Assembly (NCBI GenBank): GCA_030248295.1 | Contig: JASANH010000938.1 | Location: forward strand, 1,674,001 to 1,738,000 | DNA from: Mesodorylaimus sp. YZB2_4 | Lineage: Eukaryota > Nematoda > Enoplea > Dorylaimida > Dorylaimidae | Direction: 5' to 3' | DNA: 64,000 nucleotides | In this document: piece by piece, positions 1-13,030 of the stretch | Layout: each line of letters opens with the position of its first letter | Numbering within the stretch: the stretch's first letter is position 1 | Made by a program: the position numbers and the translations under genes | Notes under the pieces: model-generated | Seen by the model: the letters and a program-made list of their open reading frames with translations, nothing else | Database searches by the model: none | What the model was told of the DNA's origin: nothing

Positions 1-3000
1 CCAGGCTCGAAGGGCCCCCTACAACAAGTCCACGGCAATCGTTCCTGGCAGCACTCTCGTACAAACAAAAAAGAGTAACTTACGCCTTGCACTTTCCTGG
101 CCAGCACCCTTCCGCTCGTTGGCTGTTGCTTTAGACCCCGAATCCTCCACCTGCAACAAATCAAGGTAGAATGGTTTATGGCCGTCACGCACCTTGCATT
201 GCATTCCCATAAAATGCCCATAGCACAAGTATATGACGGTCATTGTTACACGCACGCGCCTCACATATACAACTGCGTTACGGTCGAGCAAGTGCGGCTC
301 GGTTCGAACGAAGACGAGAGCCCACCCTCGGACAGCAGGAACTGTCGCCGAGAGTACATTCGTTTTCCAGCATCCATATAAGAAAATCAGGTGGCCAGTG
401 CGCACAGTCTAGCATCGGCCTCGCGCTGGAAAAGTGGGGGCAGGTGAGAACGGTTGCACTACTCGCACAGCCCGCACAATAGCCCTTTCGGCCGACAACA
501 GTGAACAATGCAAACATAACTACGACTACCATCACCAAGACCAGCCTCGAAAAGTGCATCAGCGCGCGAGCACAATTACGATGACCTCATTGGAAAGACG
601 TCGGCCGAGCGTGGCCATCAGTACGCACCACGACAGTCCAACACTCATTTACACGACTTCTCCCGAGATAATGCAACTTTTAATTAGCTGCCCATCGAGC
701 AGACGAATAAGAAGGCGTAAAGCCGAACAGGCCAACCTAATTAGCCTCTTGGCACACGCCAGCCTTCCCTCAGCCACGCACTTCAAGCACAAGGCGACAG
801 TGAAACATACCTTGACTGGATAAGAAAACGGCAGATCGAGTGGATCCGCGGCCGGTATTCCGCTCAAAGGAGGCGCTTCGACGATGCCAGTCACTTTCTG
901 AAACGAGAAATGAGTTCACTAATACAAAAAGTAAAGAGCTCGATCAACTTAATCAGCCCCTCCTTTAATATTCATTTTCCCGCATGCCCTAACATAATTA
1001 CGACCTGATGTAGCTCACTGGTTCGCCTCGTTTTTCTGACGTCACTTGGTCGTTAATGAACAGCGGGTCTCAAGTTCCTATCCAATCCCTCACTCCTAGG
1101 CCAGAGTTCAAAATTGCATCACGCATTTCCCCTGCATCAGGTCAAAGTCCAAAGGTGTTTCGTGCAACTAATCTAATCGTTGGAAAAAGCGCAAATCGGC
1201 TGCCCATTAGATCCTCTGCCAGTGCACATTGTATGGACAGGATGTCTTACCTTTATCATGCTCTCGATAGCGGGAGTCGAAGGAATGGAATCGATTCCGT
1301 TCGTGGACTCCTGCAAGAATAGGCCGGATTAATTAGGTCCTCCCTGTGTCTGCCTCTGGCTTGCTACTCTTCCAACCCCGTCCCCACTTCTGACCCGTTC
1401 CCTAATGCCGTATTTAGTGCTCATTCACCGCGTCTGCGCGCAACATTAAAAAAGTACACCTTCCTTGCTATGAGCACGTTTTCTTTCTTTATGTAACTTT
1501 TTCTTTTGCGATGGCGGGTATTTGAAGAACGCGTTCGGAACGGGCGATGCATGCACGCCGCATACCTATTATATAAACACACATGTCGCCTTCGGTTAAG
1601 TATTTTCTTTCTTCAGAAAACGCCATACCATACTCTCGTCGCCCAACTTATGCCCATTCACACGCGTCGGCGACTTGTCAAGACAGCACTCAAACTACCA
1701 CCATAGGCCCCAGCATCGGGCACGCGTCCTACAGTAAGAGGTAGCCGAGCAGACACAAGACGACGGTGAAACACCGTGCCAGTTGAAAAATTGGCGCATG
1801 AAGAACGGTCTTGGTCTGTCACGCGCGCCCGACTACAGTCCCCCGTTATTGCATTTCGTCAGTCATCGCACGCAGCACCCCCCCCCTTACTGTGCCGGAC
1901 AGCCGATTCCCGCTAGACGCTAACAACACGCGCGAGACACCACCAAATCGAACTAAAAAATACACACCGACAAAAAACACGAGGACATCCTTTAGAATTC
2001 GACCTCTCCTTGGGACGGTTCCTTCCTCAAAGTCCGTAAACTAGGGCGCACTGTTCCAAGCCATCAATCATCAGCCCTCATCCCTTTTTCCATTTTCAAC
2101 ATAAATTTATCCTCAAAAACGCCCTTCTTTTCGCGTCCACGCGCGGTATCATTTGACCAACTAAAAATCTCCTGCCGCCCACCATCCCAATCACACCCGC
2201 GCCAGCCTGACCCCTTGCACTCCGTAACCTAAACAAATCGATAAGGAGCACTCACCTTGCTAGCATGGCGTAAGGCGGACACACTCTCTAACCGTAAGGA
2301 CGACTGCCCGTGTTTCTTGCCACCACCGCTGCTCTCCGACACTGATTGTTCCCGTTTTTGCACCATTGCCTTGTCACCCAAACTCGCGTCTCCCGTTTTC
2401 CTCGGCACCATCTCAGAATTATTTCGCTGTCTTGCTACGCTCGGCGATCTCGATCGCGAATGCCGCCTCGACGACTCTATCGTCGACGACTTCAATTGCG
2501 ACGCAGTCGACGAGCATCGATCCGGCTTCTTTTCCGCATATCTCTCCCCGATACGTTGTTCGTTTTTGTCCCTGTCGTGTCGATTGATCACCTTCTCCTT
2601 GCCGTTCGCCTCGCTCCGCACCGAACTCGATGGTTTAGAGGGCTGCGTCGACGTCTTCTCCGAATTGGTGCGATTTCGATCGTCGCGCCGTCCGAACGAA
2701 TCGTTGGCCGCGCCGTGCGACGATGAAGACATTGATGACGACGAACGCTTCTCCGTATTCGAATCATCCCGCGATTCGGCCATACGTTTGCGTTCACCCG
2801 CATTTTCGCCCATCTCCACTCCGTTTCGATGATTGCTCACTGACTGATGATCGCCACGGCGACTCGGGCCGCCGCCGCTCGTTGAATAGCCACTATCGCG
2901 TTGGTCCTTTCGACTCGACGGCGTCCTGGAACTATTGTGCATCGAGTCGTCGTTCGATCGTCGATAATGCGAGTTGTGATTGCCGTAGTGTTCGTGCCGA

Positions 3001-4277
3001 TCGTTTTTGCCGCGTCGATCGCCGTGCTCCAATTCACCGTTGACGCGTTGTTTCCGATTTCTATCTACACTATCGGACGACGGCGATCGACCCCGGCCAT
3101 TACTCTCAGAATACCCATTTTGAACATTCTTCTCACGCCTCGACGAAGGCGGCACAAAAGCACCACCCCCGTTCCGTCTGCTATCCCCGTTATCACTCGA
3201 CGTCGACGGCTGCGGATCGCCACCATCCAACGAGAATGACGGCTTACTCGCGCTACTCGAGATGGGCGTTTGCGGGCACTGCGACACACCGTATATCGGA
3301 CGATTCTTCAGAGTGACCAACAGCGGTGCCACTTCCTCGAACGCACCAAGGCTGCTCTTCAACTTCTCCCCGAATACGTCTTGCTTCAGAGACTAGAATA
3401 GAAAAAATGCCTCATTCATTATTCAGTCGAAGCCAAACAGATCCTCCCACAATTTACTGCGCTAAAAATTCCCCGCCCACCTCCCTCCTCAGCATGGAAA
3501 AATGGCAGGCATACTTTTCTGATTAATATATAAATAGATGTGATTATAAACATAATTCCAATTTCGATAGCAAACGCACCGAATGTGCGTCAAGTTTAAC
3601 CTACAAGGACAAAATGTCCTACTAATGAGCTGGCATGACGTCAGCCGAGCGCAATTAGTAACAACACTGGCACAGATGCCGATCCCTGCGTCAGATCATT
3701 TGAGTTATTTTCTAAAATATCTTCACTCGCAGCGTCTGCCCATGCTCGACATACTTGATGACCATGTCATACATCAGAGCGCCACCACCCTTCTCGCACG
3801 GCATGCCCGCAACCGTTAGTTACTTATCAGTTTCAAAAATGACTGACGTCAATAGTCGATCGAGCGAGAAACTGAAACCCATTTCCTAGTTTACGACGAC
3901 TGGCCACATAAAACCAAGCATCGCCCAGTCAAGGCTTTTTCATCGAAGCCTCCACAGGCAAGACGCGCTCTCTAGCTACTCGCCTCCAGGGGTGTTAAAT
4001 ACCCTCTCCTCCTTCTACATAAGCGAAATGCCCAATGGGAAAATAAAACAAGAAAACCAAAAAAGCACAAAACGTTTCCTCCTCGCAAACCGTCCTCAAA
4101 AAATTCTTATTTTAGAATTGAGATATCGCCCATCGTTCTTACCTTAACAGGCGGTGCAAACTTGGGTCGCCCAATAACGTGAACGCCATCATCGTCGTCG
4201 ACACCTTGCTTCAACGCCGCCCTCGCTTCTTCAGCTTTCCGTCTCGCCGCTTCTCGATCCGAATTATCTCGTTCCAT
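1..4277 (-). CDS. AF4/FMR2 (AFF)-like low-complexity protein, 3' end off window
   Basis: Five phase-compatible exons: 4143-4277, 2256-3392, 1251-1310, 811-897 and 84-150; the gene continues left of base 1. The first exon encodes a charged start (MERDNSDREAARRKAEEAR) and ends in KFAPPVK. The second opens SLKQDVFGEKLKSSLGAFEEV and then becomes a long Ser/Arg/Asp/Asn-rich disordered stretch. The order of charged N-terminus, F-x-x-P-x-K and then L-x-S-x-LG-x-(Y/F)-EEV resembles the conserved N-terminal homology region of AFF proteins (Drosophila Lilliputian), scaffolds of the super elongation complex; that is family knowledge plus inference. The three small exons have good acceptors and donors and keep phase, but I do not recognise their sequence. 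The ATG directly follows a TTCCAG acceptor. Intron 1 (750 nt) and the 945-nt intron before exon 3 are long for this window. Another disordered nuclear protein is possible. Confidence 0.45.
1037..1044. promoter_or_regulatory. perfect CRE palindrome TGACGTCA
   Basis: A full CREB-binding palindrome in the intron between the third and fourth exons of the AFF-like gene. Confidence 0.5.
3636..3643. promoter_or_regulatory. perfect CRE palindrome TGACGTCA
   Basis: A full CREB-binding palindrome in intron 1 of the AFF-like gene, 208 bp from the next copy. Confidence 0.5.
3844..3851. promoter_or_regulatory. perfect CRE palindrome TGACGTCA
   Basis: The second full CRE in intron 1 of the AFF-like gene, about 425 bp downstream of its start codon in gene orientation, where a promoter-proximal enhancer could lie. 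Confidence 0.5.
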
Positions 4278-7200
4278 CTGGAACAAACAAGAAACAATTA
4301 GTACATCCTTGTCCATCCAACCATTCTGTCCTTTCGTACAGTTAAAGCCCGACTCGGAATAAACCACGAATGCGCACGTGACACGGCAAACACGCCATGA
4401 GCACGCGTCTCGCTCACTCAAAAAAACATTTCTTCGCATCCCTACTCAATTAGCCAACATAAATCGAGGGAGTACGGCGCCAACTTTGCCCATATTTACA
4501 GCCTAATAAACAATGAAACTGGCATTGTAATCGAAGCACAACCAAACTAGACGACCACCGACCGACCCAGGCGTCTAACTATGAAAAATCCACGCCAAAA
4601 TTCGACAGCGAACGTTCCACAATTGATGACCGCGCCACGCGGACCACCAGCAGGCCCGAGGGAGGGACACAACGTGGACTAGGTCGATTGAAATGCGATA
4701 ATGATAAAATACGAAGACACTCGAAAATGGCGACCGCCATAGCTGGCCACCTAAATGTCCATGTTCGCCGAGCGACGGGTCAAAAAGCTCGGCAAGAATA
4801 GAGGAACGAACAGGGGTGCGACAAAAGTGTGCGACGTGACACGAGCCATCGAAAATGTGCTAGTGCTATAAAATATAATGTACTAACGTCGTCCTCTTCC
4901 AGTCTCAAAACTCATCAGCCTCCTTCGTCGTAATCGTAGTCGCTGGCGCACGCTCGCGCAATAGCAACCGCCCCATCGACGAGCCCATGCGTGCACGCAA
5001 TCCCGCCACCACCTCTGCTGCTCTTCCTCGATGTTTGAACATTGCGCACATCAGCCAGCGAAAACAAAGTACCTATACCTGTACGTCCAGGCCGCCCTCC
5101 CCCCGATTTCGCATTAACAATCTGCGCATTTATCTCGTCTCTGCCGAGTGACTGACAGCCGCGTGCTCCTCAACAGGTTTGGCAAAAACAACAAAAAAGG
5201 GGCTCTGCTCTTCGACTCGCACAGGAATCGTTGTCTTATTTCGTAAACAAGGTATCCCGCGGAAAAAGAAGGCCTTACGTCATACTCGCCAAGACCCTCG
5301 TGTAACACATTATCAGCTGCTAAGCTCGCCTCGCTGCCCAACAAGCACCGCTGATCACGACACGGGCTTTTGTTCTCGGCCCGCCACTCCATATTGCTTA
5401 CGGCATCCGTTTTTCCCACGCTAGAAAGTGCTCGAAAGGAGGGCCTCCTGATAATTCCCATAACACTACCAGTCCAGTCCTCGCGCACCTATGCCCACAT
5501 CGTAATTACTACGTTAGCTTCCCCCAACACGAGCCCTGTGCACTAAAAGAGAGGCCACTACTAAAAAACCGATAATCCACGTCGGCGCCAGGGTCGTCGT
5601 AATAGAAAAAGGCCCGCTAACACGACCCTCACCGCAACACGCAATATACCGCACGTAAAAATAGAAGAAATTTTCGACCAGCCACCATGAACAAGATCGG
5701 TTTCGCCGCGCGGCCAGCCGTTTGTCCGATTAGCTGTCGCACGCTCGGCTCGGGTGGAAACGCATTTAGCCCAGTCGACCAGGAAGAGAAGAGAGGAATG
5801 CACGGACGAGGCTCTTCCGAGCGCGCATAAAGCTTGAACAGGGCAAATAAATCAGCTTGCGCATGAACCCCCCCTCGACGTCATCAAACCAGCATTGGAC
5901 GAACGAAACAAAAACCTTGCGTCCCATCGCAGCAAAACTGCGCCTTGCAACCTCTCGCGAAATCAGCCCGCTTCTTCACCCGTTCGATAAGGTGGCGTTA
6001 GCCCGGACCCGCTTCTCACCAAGGAAACCGAGTCCCGTCTACTCCGCAAAAGAAGCGCGCAAAAAACTCGGCCAACAGATAAGCCGCGATAAGTGCAGGC
6101 AGGTACAAAGGAATCGATGACTCGTGGCCATTGTTAATCGACCATCAAGCGCTGGCCGAAGCGCGAGAGAAATGGTTTCGGCTCGGTCGTGCATCAAAAT
6201 CTATTCGTTTTTTCTAGAAGCCCTGTAAAAGCTTTCAGTTTCCGTTACATCAATTGTTGCCGCGAGCAGCTGCGCACAACCTTCGCGAAATGGAGAAAGC
6301 TGGCAGTTGACACGAATGTGTGTGCGGGCGTAAAAGGAAGTGGGCGAACTGTTGAATAGGACTCGCATTGACAAGAAACCAAGAAAAATTGGTCGACTCC
6401 GAAGGAGGATGGTCAGTTCGCGCAGACACCGCTTGACTCGTTTCTGCCAAAGGCCAACACGACGGACGATGGCATTATTCCCGATCGGCGACCGATTCTA
6501 CCTTTATCACATGCATGGCGTACACGTTTAGGCGAGGGTGTTGTGCAACCGCCTTGCCCGCAGAAAAGAACGTTCACTCGCCAGTTTTCCTATGATTTGT
6601 CATTACCTGCCGTGCATCCATGGCACGACGACTGCGACTCGTTTTCTTCGAGTCCATATAAGTGCAGAACAACACCGCGCGGAATTCAAGACAACGGACG
6701 TGCCACACAGCCCAGTAACCTTATTTCCCCCTTCACTTGAGCGAACGGTATCCATTGCAACCCGTACTGTACCTACATTATAGGCGCACGCGGCTACGTG
6801 CGCAGATACAAGCCCAGACGGAGGGCCCGTCTATCTAACGAACGAAACTGTCCCATACAATTCACACAAGCACCCAACCTGACAAAGACAATCACTACTA
6901 CACACAGACAGCTACTGGCCGCCCGGTCAGCGCCGTGGAGACTTTTGGATATTACATAGCGTAAACGCGCGTGGCTGAGCAAAGCAAGAAATGAAAACCT
7001 CATTCTTCCTCGTCCAATGAATACGCACTGCGACGAGCATCGAGGCGAGACGAGAAGAAACAACTGGAAAACGACCGTTCCTGCCCGCTGGCTGACGAAC
7101 AAGAACGAGAACGGAAATAATTGGGCGGCTTCGATCATATCGCCTGGCTAAAACAAGTGGTGTTTAGCAAGATTGGCCAATGTCCTAATAAACATCGTAC

Positions 7201-8979
7201 ATATCTCGAGATACTTCTCCAAGACAGGGAACCAACCGTCGACGCCGAGCAGCAACGATAATGCACTTTTACAAGCTAAGAGCTCGACATCAGCTCAAGA
7301 CAATAAACATGAACGAGAACTCTCACTCGTCAGCGAGACACTTTGAATGCTCTTTTTCGAATTAGCTTGTGTCCAAGGACAAAAGTACATTAGCTGATTC
7401 TGATCGAAACCTGCTCTTTAATAATTTTCTATCCCTTATATGATAAAAATATCATCATTTTCCAGGCTATTCGAAAGCCGACTAGTCAATCCACCGACTC
7501 AAGTCTATTAATAGAGAATCAAAACGCCTAATTTACTACAAGAAAAGGACAACGGGACCATCCCCAGTGACGACGAGAATAGCACACGCAAGCAAGCAAG
7601 AACGGCATTCGATTCGCGTAGGCGACCTCCATTTTAAGGAATATTCAAAGAAATCGAACAAGGGATTAGCTTGACCACAGTCACTGTACAGCGCATGCAT
7701 GTGCCTGGTTCACAGTTCATACAAAGCCTCGATGCTAACAGATATTGGGAAACACCTGAGCAGCACTGTTTTGCGCACACAATCTCCCAGTCAATTCGTT
7801 TACGATAAGATGATAAAGCGCAGCAAGCCTGCCGCAGCTCATCGACGCGTACACGTATGTGAAAACAAGATGAAGTACTCACTCGTACCTTCCACACGTT
7901 TCGATTCAACGATTGGGATAACTGCCAAAAATGGCACCACTTTGAATTGTCCAAAATCGACTCGGTCTCAACTGATTGATATTATTCTTGTTGCACGAAA
8001 GACGCTTTTATAATACAAACGTCCAGCGTTTTTCGATCGATTGTTGCTAATGAACGACGATTTAACGCTTTATTACATCGTTGCGCGAATAACCGATCTG
8101 GTCGGCTGATGATAGTTGTAAAGTAGCCAAAAAAACACAAGCTTTGATAATAAAATTGAAAAGTATTCTGCGCAACTTTCGCAACTTTTCTCGTCCTCGA
8201 CCATGCACGCAACCGCCACCACCAAGACCGTTATTAGCTGTGGATATGCTACGGTATTTCCGTCGGCCAATCATGCGCGATGCTCGTGAGCACCTCGTTA
8301 GTTCAGTAAAATTTCAGATTCAGCTCAAAATTTTCATCGATTCAGGTGAAGATAATATGGCCCCCAAAGTAGTAATTTAGACCCGTTGCCATTTTTTACA
8401 TGAAGTGTAAACAGAATTAGTGAACGATGAATCTTATAAACTCGCTTGTTTACTGAAGACAGAAACTATATTTTACCAACTACCTTATCTTCTCACATGT
8501 CTGCAAGGGAAACGTGTCCTTATAAGGGATTAGTAAGCTTACTGCTGTTCCTGCGGCAAAAGAATTCTAGGAATGGCTCTGGTTTATTCATGCATAAGCA
8601 CTGCGACGGAAGGTTTACTTCGACTTCTAACGACGGCGGTATGAACGGGGAGTCGACAGCGCGATTGAAATCATTTTTCGTTTGATTTTTCAAAAGGTGG
8701 CCAAATTTGCACTTTTACGTATTCGAACAGTAAGCAAGAATTTTTGGGCTTAATAAAAGTCTTGGGTCTTGACATAAACGGACAAGGACTAGGCCAATCT
8801 ATTTCTTTTCTCTTGGCCTGATTTGCCAGATTTTTGTCCGATAATATCGTGAGTCGAGTTAGTTCTAAAAGCTAAAGATTTCTTCACGGATGAATGAGCA
8901 CTTGTCGGAAGACGTACAAATTTTGTGCTCTGTATTTTTTTGTATCACGTATTACCTTTCTGGTTGCTTTCAGGGAACC
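4278..8979. other. intergenic, no supported gene
   Basis: About 4.7 kb between the start of the AFF-like gene and the start of STIM. Open frames here are short (up to about 115 codons), have no recognisable domain, and are not bounded by matching splice sites. It probably holds promoters and untranslated first exons of the two diverging genes. I see no tRNA, rRNA or mobile-element coding sequence. Confidence 0.5.
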
Positions 8980-11899
8980 ATGCGTTTCGTGGCATTAATG
9001 TTCTTACTTTTCACAACTAACGGTCTGTCGAAGCCTGGTATGGTATTTTTATGTAGCACGTCGTATCTATTGCGAGCCAAGATTCTTGTTTAGGCGAAGA
9101 AGAGGACCACGCAAAGGAAACCGATAGGCAAGGTAGGATCAGAATTCAGTTCAAGTTGACTTACGTTATATATCCAAATTTACTCTTCAGGCTATGACGC
9201 TATCGCTCAGTTACACAAGTCTATGGATGACGATCGATCAGGAAGTATCGATTTGACCGAATCGACTGAAGTAAACGCGGATTTTTTATTTGAAAATGCA
9301 TGATCTTGCAAGAGCTAGTGTTGCTTTTAGTTTTTACGCGAGGAATTGCACGTCAAAGACAAGGACCCGTTGACTCGTCGCCAGCAGACCTTTCATCATA
9401 ACAACGACGAGTCGATAACCATCGATGAATTGTGGAAACGGTGGTTTGCATCCGAGGGTAAGAGTGCATGGTCAAGAATCCAGTGGTTAGCAGTTACTTT
9501 GCTTGGTCAAATAAATTCACCTATCCCTTAATAAGACCCCTTTTCAGAAAGAAAATGGAGCAAGGAAGATGTGATCGACTGGTTAGTGAGATCAGTAGAA
9601 CTGCCTCAATATGTAGATATTTTTATGCGAAATAACGTCAACGGCTTAAGCCTTCCAAGGTACTCGGCATCTGATATCCTTTTTTTGTATCGGGTCGGGA
9701 TAATCGTTTTATTTGGTTGTAGACTCGCTGCTCAAAATACGAGTTTTCTGCAAAATGTGTTGGGCATAACAAATTCAGTACATCGTCAAAAGCTCCAATT
9801 AAAAGCGATGGATGTGGTCCTGTTTGGATATCGTGGACGTAATTTGACAAATAGCGTTTCTCATCTCTATTCTAGTCTAACCAAGCATTTCTTTGTCTTT
9901 TAGCAAAACCGAGCTACGCGAAGGACATTTTGTTAGTGGCATTATTAGTGGCCGCACTGGGGGCATATTGGTTCGCCATGTATCAACGGAAAGCATCTCA
10001 GAAGCATGCGCAAGCGTTGACGGCTCAATTGGGAAAGTTGAAGGACATGGAACAGGAATTTATCGATTTGCAAAACCAGTGAGTAAGCTTGGGCGATCGA
10101 GGGAGCTGAGGGATGCAAGACTCGTGATTTTTAGACTGGAAGAAGAGCGGGGGAGACAGGAATCGTGTAAAGCGTCTGTTGATGGAGACGAAATTGAAAG
10201 CGAAGAACTGCATTCGGTATGTGCGTCTTTTTCCAATTTTTTCAGAACTTTGGCCAATCGAACTCAAATCTGCCTCTTTCAGTTGAAATTTCAGTTGCAA
10301 GAAGCTGAGCGACAACGAGAGAAACGAAGTCCGTTATTGCAGTCTCTGCTGAGGAAGACCTTCGAATTGGAATGGGCGAGGATTAATCAGCAGAAACTCG
10401 AGAGTCTGAAAGAAATGAACGAGGCTAGGGAGTTGGTAAAATGGATCAGTGCTGGATGTGGCATTGATTTCGGTTTTTGACGATGAGGTGAGGTTTTTTA
10501 GGTGGAGAAACTACGGAAAAAGCAATCGAGTTTACTTAATCAAATCAGAAGTGTGCATGGATCTGAGACGGAGGAGATTGACGAGAGAATTGTGAGCGTA
10601 AGGTTAGTTTCTATTGGGTTGTCAGAACGTAGGCTGCCTAAGCCAGAGCCCGTTTCTAAGATTCAAATAAGGCTCTGGTCGACGTCTCAATGGTGTTTGA
10701 ATTTGTCCCAGGAGGCTCTTACGAAAACAAATCCTGCGGGGAGCAGCAGTGGGAGATAATCCTCCGCAGAACTATGATAGCTCAGTCCACGAGTGTTTCT
10801 ATTTTCAGACAAAAGATGGAGAAAACTGCTCGATCGATGGAAGAATGCGAGCAGCGTTGGTTCGAAATTGAATACTTAATGGGTTTCAAAATTACCAATA
10901 CATCACCCACTACGACCGCTCGAATTGTCTCTGCGGGAGGTCTTGCTTCCCTTGCAGGTAATAAGAACGGGTTAGGGTTATTGCGTTCTGCTGATGAGTG
11001 CTTCTTGAAGGATTTTCTCGGTCACAGTTTTATGGACCCGGATCGCTGGACTTGGAGAACGATGTTGTGCCGCTTGCAGGTATGCTGGGATCTGACTGAT
11101 GTTGTGCAGACGGGTGAGGAGTGTTATCTTTTAGATGTGACGGATCCACGCACGCAGTTAGGAGAACGTGAGTCGTGGCCCAAGGTGCAACTGTTTACTT
11201 GATGTGACCTTTGCGTGTACTTTCAGCACCGTTGATTCGCTCGCCATATGTCCAGCATTTGCGACAACCGGCGAGTGGCGTCAACTTGACGCAGCGACTG
11301 ATCAAGCCAACGTCCGCGACTGGGCCTGCGCTGACTTTGAGCAGCAATAGTTCAGCATCCGTCTTGCACCAGGATACAATGTCCCAGCTGTATCGACCGA
11401 AGTTCAACATTGAGGAAAGGTATGCGAGAAGGATCAGAGACAGCGATAGGTAATGGCGATAGGATCACGGTTGTGGGTGGTTTGTAAACGAGGGCTACTG
11501 GACTTGCCACCACTTCAGAGGTTGCTATAGTTGGGCAGGAGAGGATTCTGGCGTGCGCGAAGACCTGAGATGACGCATTGGCTGATCTGACGCTCTCTAT
11601 CGCCAGGCTTTTTTGTCCTTTTCAGCGACATGACTCGCAGCGCTTCAAGCAATGATCTCGTGGCGAGCGGCAATGGGACGTCGACATCGGGCGCGGGTAC
11701 CCCAATCAATGACCACGGGCATGGCAACCTTCCAGTCGCCACTCGCCGTCATCAGCCAGCCTTAGCGCAGATAGGAAAACGAGCCAGTCAGAGCTCGATG
11801 GGCACTGCGTCCGGATCCGAGTCGTCCAATCCTAATCCGGCAAAACAGAAAAAGAAGATTTTGCACATATTTAGTGGGAACAGGGAGAAAAAGGAATGA
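8980..11899 (+). CDS. STIM: stromal interaction molecule (STIM), ER calcium sensor
   Basis: Fifteen exons (8980-9037, 9094-9132, 9191-9270, 9331-9457, 9548-9659, 9723-9838, 9904-10078, 10135-10216, 10283-10435, 10502-10602, 10809-10957, 11011-11079, 11135-11167, 11227-11419, 11626-11899) give 586 codons. STIM senses luminal Ca2+ in the ER and opens Orai channels (family knowledge). Visible in order: signal peptide (MRFVALMFLLF); EF-hand loop D45-E56 (DDDRSGSIDLTE); SAM domain about 100-170 (DELWKRW, VELPQY, HRQKLQLKAMD); a membrane segment about 185-204 (DILLVALLVAALGAYWFAMY); coiled coil CC1; the CAD/SOAR helices (DERIVS, EIEYLMGF), which align without gaps to vertebrate STIM; and a Lys-rich tail (KQKKKILHIFSGNREKKE) like the lipid-binding tail. 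Exons 12-13 are the least certain: an alternative open reading runs through that region. The start follows a TTTCAG acceptor by 6 nt. Confidence 0.93.
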
Positions 11900-12797
11900 G
11901 GCCTGTCCAATGCTGGTCGCCCCTTCGTTTGTCCCCGGGTTGCCTTTCTGCAATTTGCATGTTCTCGGTCAGCATGGCGCCGTGCGAGCTTTAAGACCGG
12001 TCGAATGAAGTGTCACAATTTTATGGAAGGGCGTAATGGATGTTTTATTACGGGCCGCCTCTCTTATTCTTAGATTCCTGCATTCGTACTGTGCGTAGGA
12101 GCTTTATTGGCTACCATGAGTCTAGGTTGTTTCGTGTCTCGGGAGTACACGCGAAGGCGCTGTGCAGGCTCTTCCGGTTTGCCTTTACCTGTTGGCTGTA
12201 CGTGTTGTGTTGTGTATCGGGGTCTTCACTTGAGTTAGCCCAGACGAGAGTGCAGTGTTGTGATTGCACTTGTGTGTTTTTTGAATTTTTTGTACCAAAT
12301 TTGGGGTCTTTTATACGCGTAGATTTGTTGGATGGTTAGGGAGACGAGGGGTAGCAATGTGCGGCATACGAGTTTAAGAATTTTATCAGCTTCCCTCCCG
12401 TTCATTTATGTGGATATGCACGCTTGCCTTTCCATTTGTGACCGCATCGTAATTGGTGCGACAGTTAGCAGCCTTTATGCAAACGATTCGCAGTTACGCC
12501 CGTGCATCAGTGTTCAAGTAAATGTTGTGTGGCACGGTTTTGACTGATCGCCCGCCGTGTTTGTGGATGATGCCTGCGGGTGCACAGGGACTAACACTGT
12601 TTGGCGCAGAGTGCAGTATCGCGCGTATGTGTGTGGGTACTTTGCATAGTAGACCTTCAAACCCCTGGTGTAGCCCGTCCGTGACAGCAGCCCACTCAAA
12701 ACTACTTTCTTATGACACTAAGCCCGCTTAGGCCCGCCAAGGCTGACAGGCTAACTTTGGTAGGCAGCTAAGAGTCGGTCGGCAAGGACAGCATTTT

Positions 12798-12812
12798 GGG
12801 GGGGGGGGGGGG
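12798..12812. repeat. G15 homopolymer
   Basis: An uninterrupted run of 15 G in the intergenic stretch downstream of STIM. Confidence 0.95.
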
Positions 12813-12959
12813 AATGCTCTAATACAGCGTACGGGTGGTCTACAATAAACACGTTGCTGGTTGCCATGGTTGAACCGGGTGTCCGCCGACGGAACGGAAT
12901 CTATGTGCAACCGTTTGAGCGATTGACTCCGTTGTCCTGCCAGAGTCTAATTCGTCTAC

Positions 12960-13030
12960 CAGTGCTGCTTCGTAGCGAGTGGCTGGGCTCGTCCCGGGTT
13001 CGATCCCCGGTGATGGAAGTCGGTTTGCGA
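12960..13030 (+). repeat. tRNA-like T-arm/B-box, possible SINE remnant
   Basis: GGTTCGATCCC at 12997-13007 matches the RNA polymerase III B-box consensus. It sits in a 5-bp stem, 7-nt loop, 5-bp stem (CCGGG / TTCGATC / CCCGG) exactly like a T arm. A weak A-box-like stretch lies 26 nt upstream. No acceptor-stem partner is present, so it is not an intact tRNA gene; a tRNA-derived SINE or tRNA relic fits better. Confidence 0.4.

Noticed and set aside
2257..3239. Plus-strand open frames of 191, 126 and 112 codons opposite the AFF-like gene
   Set aside because: They are antisense shadows of the Ser/Arg/Asp-rich exon; composition is explained by the minus-strand reading.
5500..8900. Genes in the large left gap
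   Set aside because: Open frames there lack domains, splice context and coding texture; treated as intergenic.
10603..10808. A coding exon of STIM inside this interval (open frame with ALVDVS and FEFVPGG)
   Set aside because: Joining 10602 to 10809 keeps phase and aligns without gap to the vertebrate CAD helix; including the interval would insert about 50 unrelated residues.
12960..13030. Intact tRNA gene
   Set aside because: The T arm and B box are good, but no matching acceptor stem, anticodon arm or normal A-B spacing could be found.
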